5,748 nt of DNA from CAZYYO01 sp964650965 (GTDB taxonomy: Bacteria > Bacillota > Clostridia > Lachnospirales > Lachnospiraceae). Positions within the stretch are counted from its first letter, which is position 1, and every line of letters starts with the position of its first letter. A program made the translations under genes and the position numbers. Positions 1 to 5,748 of this stretch are shown piece after piece. The stretch is from positions 1 to 5,748 of the forward strand of contig CAZYYO010000111.1 in the NCBI GenBank assembly GCA_964650965.1, read 5' to 3'. Below the pieces are notes generated by a model. That model did not search any database. It was given only the letters and a program-made list of their open reading frames with translations, and was not told the origin of the DNA.

Positions 1-51
1 TTTGAGCCTATTTTTTTGACTAAGTTTTCTCATAACTTACTTGACACTACC
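1..51. mobile_element. Possible end of an IS256-like insertion sequence (left edge)
   Basis: The plus strand ends this stretch with TTGACACTACC (41-51), preceded by an AT-rich segment that also carries TTGAC at 16-20. Read on the minus strand it begins GGTAGTGTCAAG, which resembles the GGTAGTGTC-type terminal inverted repeats I associate with IS256-family elements of Firmicutes. If so, the element lies to the left of position 51 and only its terminal bases are in the window. No transposase sequence can be confirmed: the plus-strand frame open from base 1 stops at 82-84 and is not recognisable. The call rests on remembered motif similarity only. Confidence 0.3.
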
Positions 52-138
52 ATATTTCAAATACTTTTATCTATATTATTGTGATTTCAATCAAATAATA
101 TGAAAAATTTGTGATTTTTTCAATGGAATGTGCTTATC

Positions 139-167
139 TGGTCATTTTCCTTGTCTAAGTGGTCACA
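139..167. repeat. Two 21-bp-spaced TGGTCA repeats, possible IS21-like end
   Basis: TGGTCA occurs at 139-144 and again at 160-165, exactly 21 bp apart start to start, and the second copy runs into CA at 166-167. On the minus strand this reads TGTGACCAC, about 12 bases, then ATGACCAG. Closely spaced terminal repeats of about 20 bp with a TG...CA tip are a known property of IS21-family ends, so this could be the tip of such an element lying to the left. Only two copies are seen and no istA or istB coding sequence is in the window. A regulator-binding repeat is the alternative. Confidence 0.3.
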
Positions 168-204
168 AAAAAACCTTCTTATCCATGAAATGATAAGAAG
201 GCTT
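167..204 (-). terminator. Rho-independent terminator after the histidine kinase
   Basis: A perfect 10-bp stem is formed by 174-183 (CCTTCTTATC) and 192-201 (GATAAGAAGG) around an 8-nt loop. On the minus strand it is followed at once by seven T (173-167), and A-rich bases on the 5' side can extend the stem through the T run. It begins 7 nt past the kinase stop codon, so it ends the transcript of the two-component genes. On the plus strand the bases after the stem are not a T run, so it acts in the minus direction. Confidence 0.92.
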
Positions 205-211
205 ACGATTC

Positions 212-1486
212 TTATTTATTTGTTAAAGGAATTAATATTTCTAAGATAAAACAGTTCATTTCTGTTCCCACATGAATCTGTCCCTGATACTGCTCTGCAA
301 TATGGCGAATACTTTTTAAACCAATGCCGTGATACTGCTTATCCTTCTTGGTGGTTTTGGGTAATCCTCCTTCATAAACAGGATTCTCCAATACCGGATT
401 GGAGATTCGTATGTATAGAAGCTGTTGCTTTTGTGCTACGGAAACATCGATAAATCGCTTCTCATGGTCCGCAAATTGTTCCACACACTCGATAGCATTG
501 TCAATGGCATTACCAAACAAGGCATAGATATCTACGGAATCCATAAAGGATAGCTTGCTTCCGTCAATTACACAATGAATGGCAATATCTCTTGCTTCAC
601 ATACCAGACTTTTTTCTGATAGCAGCGTATCTAAGATTTCATTTCCCGTTTTCACAAGAGAATCATAAATACGAATGGATTTTTCCAATTCCTTTAAGGT
701 GGCATCCCGCTCCTGGGGATTATCCATATTTCTCATGGCGGCTACCTGATATTTTAAATCATGACACTTTCGGTCAATGACATTCATCTGATCCTTGGCA
801 ATTTCGTACTGCTTCTTCTGCTGATACCAAAGCTGCTTCATCATGCCCAGCTCCTGCTTGATTTCACTGCTTTTAAACAATTCTGCCTGCATATACAAAA
901 AGGTAACACAGTAAACCTGTATTAAAACAGCAACACTGGCAGCCACTTTTCCATGAACGTAATAAAAATACGAATACTCAGAAAAGAAGAAAACAAAAAT
1001 TGCTGAAATGGTTTTTCTGGGACCAGCATGATATTTGCCGTTTCCAGGCATCCAACGAAGCAGTGTGATGGACAGCAGAAAATAAACAAATGCAAAAAAC
1101 AGCAGCTGCAATCCAATCATTCCACGCCAGTCCAACCCTTCTCCTCCTATGGCAGAAAAAAACAGGGAATAAATCAAACTGGTACTGTAAAACAACACAA
1201 AGGACCATGCATCACAATAAAAAGCCTCCCAGCACACCTTACGATAGCATAGTAAAATTGCCACTGTAGTAATCATCATGCGAAGAGCAATCTCGCTCAC
1301 AGGAAAATCTGTCATAAGGGATGTAAACATACGAAGTCCCTGAAGAATAACACATGCTATGGCAAGAATGACTCCATTTGAGATTTTTCGGTTCTTCATT
1401 TTGTCTAATGGCCACATAAAGCTGTATGCCATCAGCAACAGAAGAAAGTCATTTACATAATTCTGGCTCACTATATTTCCTGCCAT
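212..1486 (-). CDS. GHKL-domain sensor histidine kinase, AgrC-like (HPK10 type)
   Basis: Membrane sensor kinase of 424 aa, expected to autophosphorylate and pass phosphate to the response regulator encoded just upstream. About six or seven hydrophobic segments fill residues 10-200 (roughly 10-27, 37-50, 65-81, 93-112, 122-145, 158-177, 181-201). A charged, probably coiled-coil linker follows (203-237), then the H-box CHDLKYQ with phospho-acceptor His242. The ATP-binding GHKL domain has its N-box around N326-N330 (GNAIDNAIE) and the glycine box HGIGLKS at 386-392. Length and layout match AgrC-like kinases of Clostridia. The ATG directly follows the regulator's TAG stop, and a GGGAG ribosome binding site lies inside the regulator gene, so the two are translationally coupled. 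The signal is unknown: AgrC-type kinases often sense peptides, but no peptide precursor gene is visible here. Confidence 0.93.
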   Translation of the reverse strand: MAGNIVSQNYVNDFLLLLMAYSFMWPLDKMKNRKISNGVILAIACVILQGLRMFTSLMTDFPVSEIALRMMITTVAILLCYRKVCWEAFYCDAWSFVLFYSTSLIYSLFFSAIGGEGLDWRGMIGLQLLFFAFVYFLLSITLLRWMPGNGKYHAGPRKTISAIFVFFFSEYSYFYYVHGKVAASVAVLIQVYCVTFLYMQAELFKSSEIKQELGMMKQLWYQQKKQYEIAKDQMNVIDRKCHDLKYQVAAMRNMDNPQERDATLKELEKSIRIYDSLVKTGNEILDTLLSEKSLVCEARDIAIHCVIDGSKLSFMDSVDIYALFGNAIDNAIECVEQFADHEKRFIDVSVAQKQQLLYIRISNPVLENPVYEGGLPKTTKKDKQYHGIGLKSIRHIAEQYQGQIHVGTEMNCFILEILIPLTNK

Positions 1487-2203
1487 CTAGCTTCTCCCAA
1501 CACTTTTCATCAGTGCTTCCATAAAACTCTTTTTACTTCTTCGACTGATTGGTATCTCTTTTTCTCCTACTACACAGGTATCGTTTTTAATTTCTGATAC
1601 ATGAGACAATCCAATCAAACACCAGTTAGAACATTTTTCAAACATGGATGCAGGTAATTCTTCCTCTGCAGCCTTTAGGCTTCCCCGCACCTGGTATACA
1701 TCCGTTTGTGTGTGGTAATACAGCACTCTATTTTGAATTTCCACATACAAAATATCCGTAGAATTCACCCTGGCAATTCCATTTTTCGTCTGAAGCACCA
1801 GCACTTTGGAATTGCGGTTATCGGAAGTTACCAGTGCCCGGTCCAGCTTCGTGGCAAAGTTGTAGTATTCTATAGGCTTTAAGATAAAGTCCAAGGCTCC
1901 CACTTCATATCCGCGAATTGCATAATGAGCCAGATTGGTAATAAACATAATAACTACCGTCTCATCCTTCCTGCGAATCACCTCTGCCGCTTCCATTCCG
2001 TTGGTTCCCGGCATTTCAATATCCATAAGAATCACATCATAACCTGACTTATTCTCAGCAAAGAACGCATCTGCGGATTCGTACATATCCACGTCTAAGG
2101 TTCTGTTACGTTCCTTCTCATACTGCTTAAGGAACCGCTCTAAAGTCTCCTGGTATTTTTTATCATCCTCAACCACTGCAATGGTATTCAAATATTTCTT
2201 CAT
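1487..2203 (-). CDS. LytTR-family response regulator (AgrA/LytR-like)
   Basis: Cytoplasmic DNA-binding response regulator of 238 aa, partner of the adjacent kinase. Residues 1-125 are a receiver domain: acidic pocket E12-D13-D14, phospho-acceptor Asp61 in LMDIEMPGTNG, Thr89 (FITN) and Lys109 in the LKP motif. Residues about 135-235 are a LytTR domain, with the typical ILYVEIQNR segment (151-159) and the ISRRSKKSFMEAL tail. LytTR proteins bind paired direct repeats upstream of their targets; I found no convincing pair in this window. The start is fixed by an in-frame TAA 15 nt upstream (2218-2216), yet the bases before the ATG (CTAACCTTATT) hold no recognisable Shine-Dalgarno sequence, suggesting weak initiation. 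The gene starts 56 nt after the rhamnosidase stop with no terminator between, so read-through from the glycosidase genes is possible. Confidence 0.95.
   Translation of the reverse strand: MKKYLNTIAVVEDDKKYQETLERFLKQYEKERNRTLDVDMYESADAFFAENKSGYDVILMDIEMPGTNGMEAAEVIRRKDETVVIMFITNLAHYAIRGYEVGALDFILKPIEYYNFATKLDRALVTSDNRNSKVLVLQTKNGIARVNSTDILYVEIQNRVLYYHTQTDVYQVRGSLKAAEEELPASMFEKCSNWCLIGLSHVSEIKNDTCVVGEKEIPISRRSKKSFMEALMKSVGRS
1494..1498 (-). promoter_or_regulatory. Ribosome binding site of the kinase, inside the regulator gene
   Basis: GGGAG lies 7 nt before the kinase ATG and is part of the last codons of the response regulator (Gly-Arg-Ser-stop). Together with the directly abutting TAG-ATG it supports this start and translational coupling. 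Confidence 0.7.
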
Positions 2204-2259
2204 AATAAGGTTAGTTTATCAGAAAAATGAAGAAATCTCCAGCGGTTAGGATAATATTT

Positions 2260-4566
2260 CTATTTTCTACATCGAAATGTTTGACTTGCTCCCTGGAGGG
2301 AATGAATGGTGCCATCAGGCATCACAATCTCTGCCGTCACACCATCTGGCACCTGAGCCATCAGTGTAAATTCTTCTCCTTCTATTCTCCACTCCGATAC
2401 TATGGGACCATGAATACTCTCATACCTTGCCTTCACCCACGTTAGATCTCCTCCCGGCATTGGTTGGATACGAATTTCATCAAATCCAGGAGTCATTGGA
2501 CAAATTCCTGCACAATATTCATATAGCCACGATAAGCTTGCTCCATATGCATAATGATTCAGGGAGTCCTTGGGTACATTGCTTTCATCAATGCCCATCC
2601 AATTCTCCCACAGTGTGGTAGCCCCCTTCTGCACCTCATACATCCAGCCTGGACAATCCTCATTCTGAATCATGCGATAAGCAGTATTCACATAACCATA
2701 GTCGCTTAACACCTGTAACACGCGATACGTTGTTAAGAATCCCGTTCCAATCTTATACTGATTACGAATGATCATTTCATTGAGATCAGAAGCGATTTTT
2801 ATTCCATCCTCATGCTCCACTAGGCCTAGTGCCAACGGTCGTACATATCTGCATTGTCGGTCCGATTTCACAGCATTCTTCTTTATGAATTCCCTCTGAT
2901 ACGCACTTCGAATCCGATTTGCGAGATCGGAATATTTCTTATACTCCTCTTCCCGTCCCAGAATTTGCGCCATCTGTGCCACTTCCTGCGTAGAATGATA
3001 GAACCAAGCCGTTGCCACCTCCTCATCAGGCATGAAGAAGGATTTTAGACCATCCTTTATTGCATTGCCCCCGGGTTCCAGCCATTCGCCAAAATGAAAT
3101 CCCGTGTCAATGATGTATTTATAATGTTTTCCCCATTTATAGAAATGATTCCATCCATTCTTGGAAGCTCTTTTTTCATCAAATGCAATATATTTTTTTG
3201 CGGCTTCATATACCAGAGAAATCGGTTCCTTATCCCCATAGAACTTATATAACACCATAGGAATATGAATCAATGCATCGGACCAACCTGCACTGGCATA
3301 TGCCATTCGTGGTCCATCTTCTCCTGGGAAAAGGTCAAACGGAACCTCTGGAACAATAAAAGGTAATCTTCCATCCTCCAACTGTAGGGACATATAATCT
3401 TTCAGCCACTTTATTAAGAACTTTCTTGTATCGGTATAATAACAAGCTGCCTCTGAAAACACATTAATATCCCCGGTCCATCCGGCTCTTTCCCTGGTGG
3501 GACAATCTGTTGGGATATCCACGAAGTTGGATTTCTGACTCCATCTGGAATTAGACACTAGCTGATTGATATGATCGTTGGAACAGGTAAATGTTCCGGT
3601 TTCCTTTAAATTGGAATATACCGCGATAGATTTAAAGCGATCGGCCACAACTTCTTCTGGCCAGTTTTCCAACTTCACATATCTATATCCACTGATTAAA
3701 AATTGAGACTTATAGGTTTGTGTTCCGTCTTTTAGGATATACACCAGTTTCTGTCCCAGTGTTTCTTCTACATTATCCTTCTCGTTTGCTTGGAGGTTTT
3801 TCAGTGTAAAGTTTCCATTCTCGTCCAGCGTTTCCCCCATTTGTAATGAAATCTTAGTTCCCGCTTCCCCTGTAACTGTAAACTCCACGTGTCCTGCGAG
3901 ATTCTGACCAAAATCCAGAACGATTTCTCCATTAGGTGTCCTCAAGATTGTGGGACAAAACTGTTCCTGTTCCAGAATCGCCTCTCCCTCATGAGGAACA
4001 CATAATCCCTGATACGAACCAAGAATGCAGTTGTGCCATGTCTCATCGTCAAATCCAATCTGATTCCATCCTGGCATCTCTTTTCTCATATCAACCGTCT
4101 CAAAAGTCTTGATATCATTCTGGACAATGGGACCTTCTTGTGTTGCTCTCCAGGATTCGTCTGTTGATATCACCTGTACGCCTTCATCCGTCTCAATCTC
4201 CAGAACCGCAGCAAGCTTAATCTTGTCTCCATATAATCCACGCTGACTGGTAACGCCTAAGGATCCTCGGTACCATCCGTCTCCCAGAATAACACCGATG
4301 ACATTCTCTCCCTCCTGCACTCGTTTTGTAATATCATAAGTCTGGTATTGGACTCTCGCATTATAATTTGTAAATCCTGGAAGCAAAAGTTGCGCATCCA
4401 ATGGACTTCCATTTAGAAAACATTGATATACTCCAAGACTTGTCATATATAATGTTGCCCTCTTAATACCACTAGAAATGCGGATTGACTTGCGAATATA
4501 GGACGCCGGTTGTGGCTTACTATATTCTACCGGTGTAAGCTCTGGCTCAATAAAAGTAAACTCCAT
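2260..4566 (-). CDS. GH78 alpha-L-rhamnosidase
   Basis: Inverting glycosidase of 768 aa that removes terminal alpha-L-rhamnose from plant glycans or glycosides. The order is: bacterial rhamnosidase N-terminal domain (about 25-195), concanavalin-like domain (about 205-310, with VLDFGQNLAGHVEF), six-hairpin (alpha/alpha)6 catalytic domain (about 318-665), and C-terminal beta domain (667-760). The GH78 signature DCPTRERAGWTGD is at 354-366, with Asp354, the proposed general acid Glu359 and Asp366; the second catalytic Glu is probably Glu654 in GATTLWENW. All expected catalytic residues are present. No signal peptide is seen, so it should be cytoplasmic and act on imported oligosaccharides. It begins directly with the N-terminal rhamnosidase domain and lacks the extra Ig-like domain of the longer (900-1000 aa) members. 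Its ribosome binding site GAGGAG sits 7 nt before the ATG, and the gene starts 19 nt after the GH43 stop, implying one operon. The exact substrate cannot be read from sequence. Confidence 0.96.
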   Translation of the reverse strand: MEFTFIEPELTPVEYSKPQPASYIRKSIRISSGIKRATLYMTSLGVYQCFLNGSPLDAQLLLPGFTNYNARVQYQTYDITKRVQEGENVIGVILGDGWYRGSLGVTSQRGLYGDKIKLAAVLEIETDEGVQVISTDESWRATQEGPIVQNDIKTFETVDMRKEMPGWNQIGFDDETWHNCILGSYQGLCVPHEGEAILEQEQFCPTILRTPNGEIVLDFGQNLAGHVEFTVTGEAGTKISLQMGETLDENGNFTLKNLQANEKDNVEETLGQKLVYILKDGTQTYKSQFLISGYRYVKLENWPEEVVADRFKSIAVYSNLKETGTFTCSNDHINQLVSNSRWSQKSNFVDIPTDCPTRERAGWTGDINVFSEAACYYTDTRKFLIKWLKDYMSLQLEDGRLPFIVPEVPFDLFPGEDGPRMAYASAGWSDALIHIPMVLYKFYGDKEPISLVYEAAKKYIAFDEKRASKNGWNHFYKWGKHYKYIIDTGFHFGEWLEPGGNAIKDGLKSFFMPDEEVATAWFYHSTQEVAQMAQILGREEEYKKYSDLANRIRSAYQREFIKKNAVKSDRQCRYVRPLALGLVEHEDGIKIASDLNEMIIRNQYKIGTGFLTTYRVLQVLSDYGYVNTAYRMIQNEDCPGWMYEVQKGATTLWENWMGIDESNVPKDSLNHYAYGASLSWLYEYCAGICPMTPGFDEIRIQPMPGGDLTWVKARYESIHGPIVSEWRIEGEEFTLMAQVPDGVTAEIVMPDGTIHSLQGASQTFRCRK

Positions 4567-4573
4567 TTGTTAT

Positions 4574-4579
4574 CTCCTC
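4574..4579 (-). promoter_or_regulatory. Ribosome binding site of the GH78 gene
   Basis: GAGGAG with a 7-nt spacer to the ATG at 4566, lying in the 19-nt gap after the GH43 stop. It supports the chosen start and independent initiation on a shared transcript. Confidence 0.8.
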
Positions 4580-4585
4580 TATTTT

Positions 4586-5664
4586 CTACTGATAATCCTC
4601 AATCTTCCATTCATCCATCCAATCGATATATACCATTCCCATAGGATAAGCTTCACTCGGTTCTTCAAAACGCAATGGAAGCCACACATAATCTGCAATG
4701 GATGTATTATCCGGAATCATGAATTGAAATTTTTCCAAATCTTCCATCATATGACTCTTATCAGCATTTTCATCAAACATGGTCTGAAAGAATTTTGCAT
4801 ATTCCTCATATTTCAAATCCATCCGTTCAGGCAACCATCGATCTGCACAGGCTATGTATAAATCTTTTTTTCCTGGCACCTTAAAAACCGACGATATCTG
4901 GGAATGATATGAAGTATGGGATTCATCCATGACATGAGGGTTGCCAAGTACACAGTACTCTCCATGCCAACTGTCTGCTATAGCCACTTCAGATGGATTC
5001 GGCATATATCCGGTAGTCCCACTGGTAATAAGATAATGTTTATTCTTTCTCAAGAAATGAGCCGTAGCCTCCCTAACATATGGTGGATACGGTCTAGGAA
5101 AATGTGTGCTATAGTAGCCAGTCACATCCGTATAGTCTTCCGTCAAATCAGCGCATATCGTTTCAGAATGTACTCTTTCAAAATAGTAATATGCTTTTCC
5201 ATCCGGAGCAACCGCCAGATCAAAATCCCCCGCAGACATGTTGAGTGGTTTCAATCCCTCTTTCACCTTGGTATATGGGCCAAGAAAGCGGTCCGCTGTA
5301 AGAACTGTCTCGCTCTGACTACCATCTTATGCATGATTTTTAACCATGCAACATATTTCTTATTCTTCTGATTATAAATAATATGGGGTCTGTCCATCTT
5401 GCTGTTAGGATGGAGCGAAGAATTCTCGTCCTCCAGATCTGGTGGAATAATCAGCCCCATATCCTCCCAATTGTACAAATCCTTGGAAGCGTATGCCCGT
5501 ACACCCCAATGCCAGATTCCATTTTTTCCATCTGTTTTTTCTTTATTTTCACCATAGAAATAATAGGTATCATCCACATAAATAATGGATCCGCCATGAG
5601 CCTGAATCCGTTCTCCTTTGGTATCCAACCATATTTGTCCCGGGCGTATACTATTATACTTCAT
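4586..5664 (-). pseudogene. GH43 family glycoside hydrolase, frame broken by a 1-nt deletion
   Basis: Two overlapping frames together encode one GH43 five-bladed beta-propeller enzyme of about 359 aa. The 5' part (5664-5329 in frame, then 22 unrelated residues to a stop at 5263) gives the first 113 residues, including IQAHGG (20-25), YYFYGEN and MDRPHIIYN (90-98). The 3' part reads on from 5326 (DGSQSETVLTADRFLGPYTK) to 4586 and holds GDFDL, VREATAHF and SQISSVF. One base is missing in codon 113, at 5327-5328. The 3' part alone could only start at a GTG (5266) without a ribosome binding site, so no active enzyme is expected unless the shift is a sequencing error. The pattern resembles the exo-beta-1,3-galactanase-like GH43 group: probable acid Glu199 (restored numbering), and Gln256 where most GH43 enzymes use an Asp base elsewhere. 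No signal peptide. First gene of the glycosidase pair; an AGGAG lies 7 nt before its ATG. Confidence 0.85.
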
Positions 5665-5671
5665 ATATTTT

Positions 5672-5676
5672 CTCCT
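5672..5676 (-). promoter_or_regulatory. Ribosome binding site of the GH43 gene
   Basis: AGGAG with a 7-nt spacer (AAAATAT) to the ATG at 5664. It marks the true start of the broken GH43 gene; the downstream GTG at 5266 has no comparable site. Confidence 0.8.
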
Positions 5677-5695
5677 AATTTTTATTCATTTTCTA

Positions 5696-5712
5696 GGCGT
5701 TTTACAAACGCC
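5696..5712. repeat. Perfect 7-bp hairpin in the GH43 leader
   Basis: GGCGTTT (5696-5702) and AAACGCC (5706-5712) form a perfect inverted repeat around a 3-nt loop. It lies about 20 nt upstream of the GH43 ribosome binding site. On neither strand is it followed directly by a T run, so it is not a standard intrinsic terminator. It could be a leader hairpin, a small operator, or part of a neighbouring element beyond the window edge. I see no convincing promoter between it and the ATG. Confidence 0.5.
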
Positions 5713-5748
5713 ACAAACCCTTGATTTTACTGGGCTTTTTTACTTGTT

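Noticed and set aside
1..33. Start of a minus-strand gene (ATG at 33-31, open to the left edge)
   Set aside because: Only 11 codons are visible, the ribosome binding site is weak, and the frame is not recognisable.
41..78. TTGACA at 41-46 as a plus-strand promoter
   Set aside because: The hexamer is perfect, but no good -10 lies 16-18 nt downstream (CTTTTA at 64-69) and no plus-strand gene follows.
2244..2275. Possible promoter for the two-component genes (TATTAT on the minus strand at 2256-2251)
   Set aside because: The only -35 candidate at 17-nt spacing (CATTTC) is poor, so it is not distinguishable from AT-rich background.
2288..2304. Small GC-rich inverted repeat (TCCC-TGGA-GGGA) near the end of the rhamnosidase gene
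   Set aside because: A 4-bp stem inside coding sequence without a T run is not a credible terminator.
5326..5329. Programmed ribosomal frameshift in the GH43 gene
   Set aside because: There is no slippery heptamer or supporting pseudoknot; AA-GAT is better explained by one lost base.
4916..5371. Plus-strand open frame of 151 codons opposite the GH43 gene
   Set aside because: It is antisense to a clear GH43 coding region, has no recognisable domain and no good ribosome binding site; it is a shadow frame.
5383..5724. Plus-strand open frame of 113 codons opposite the GH43 start
   Set aside because: It mirrors the GH43 N-terminal region and leader, with low-complexity hydrophobic content and no family resemblance.

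Overview
The window looks like low-GC Firmicutes DNA, most likely Clostridia of the Lachnospiraceae type. The grounds are AT-rich spacers, strong AGGAG-type ribosome binding sites, a GHKL-type sensor kinase paired with a LytTR response regulator, and intracellular GH43 and GH78 enzymes. This placement is inference; no rRNA or marker gene is present. All recognisable genes lie on the minus strand, so transcription runs from high to low coordinates.

Region by region, in transcription order: (1) 5748-5665 is a short leader with a perfect 7-bp hairpin and a good ribosome binding site. (2) 5664-4586 is a GH43 glycosidase whose frame is broken by one missing base near 5327. (3) 4566-2260 is an intact GH78 alpha-L-rhamnosidase, 19 nt downstream. 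(4) After a 56-nt gap with no visible terminator come a LytTR response regulator (2203-1487) and a GHKL sensor histidine kinase (1486-212); the regulator's TAG stop directly abuts the kinase ATG. (5) A strong intrinsic terminator (204-167) ends the kinase transcript. (6) 166-1 is AT-rich and non-coding. It carries repeat motifs that resemble insertion-sequence ends (IS21-like and IS256-like), called from motif memory only.

The two glycosidases lack signal peptides and probably trim imported plant oligosaccharides. A GH43 resembling exo-beta-1,3-galactanases next to an alpha-L-rhamnosidase would fit degradation of rhamnose-capped arabinogalactan side chains, but this is a hypothesis. The two-component system may be co-transcribed with the glycosidases or may be an unrelated AgrCA-like neighbour; the sequence does not settle this. 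No transporter, AraC/LacI-type regulator or peptide-pheromone gene is visible. I found no clear evidence for a wholly new system; the most notable points are the broken GH43 frame, the GH-LytTR arrangement and the possible mobile-element remnants on the left flank.
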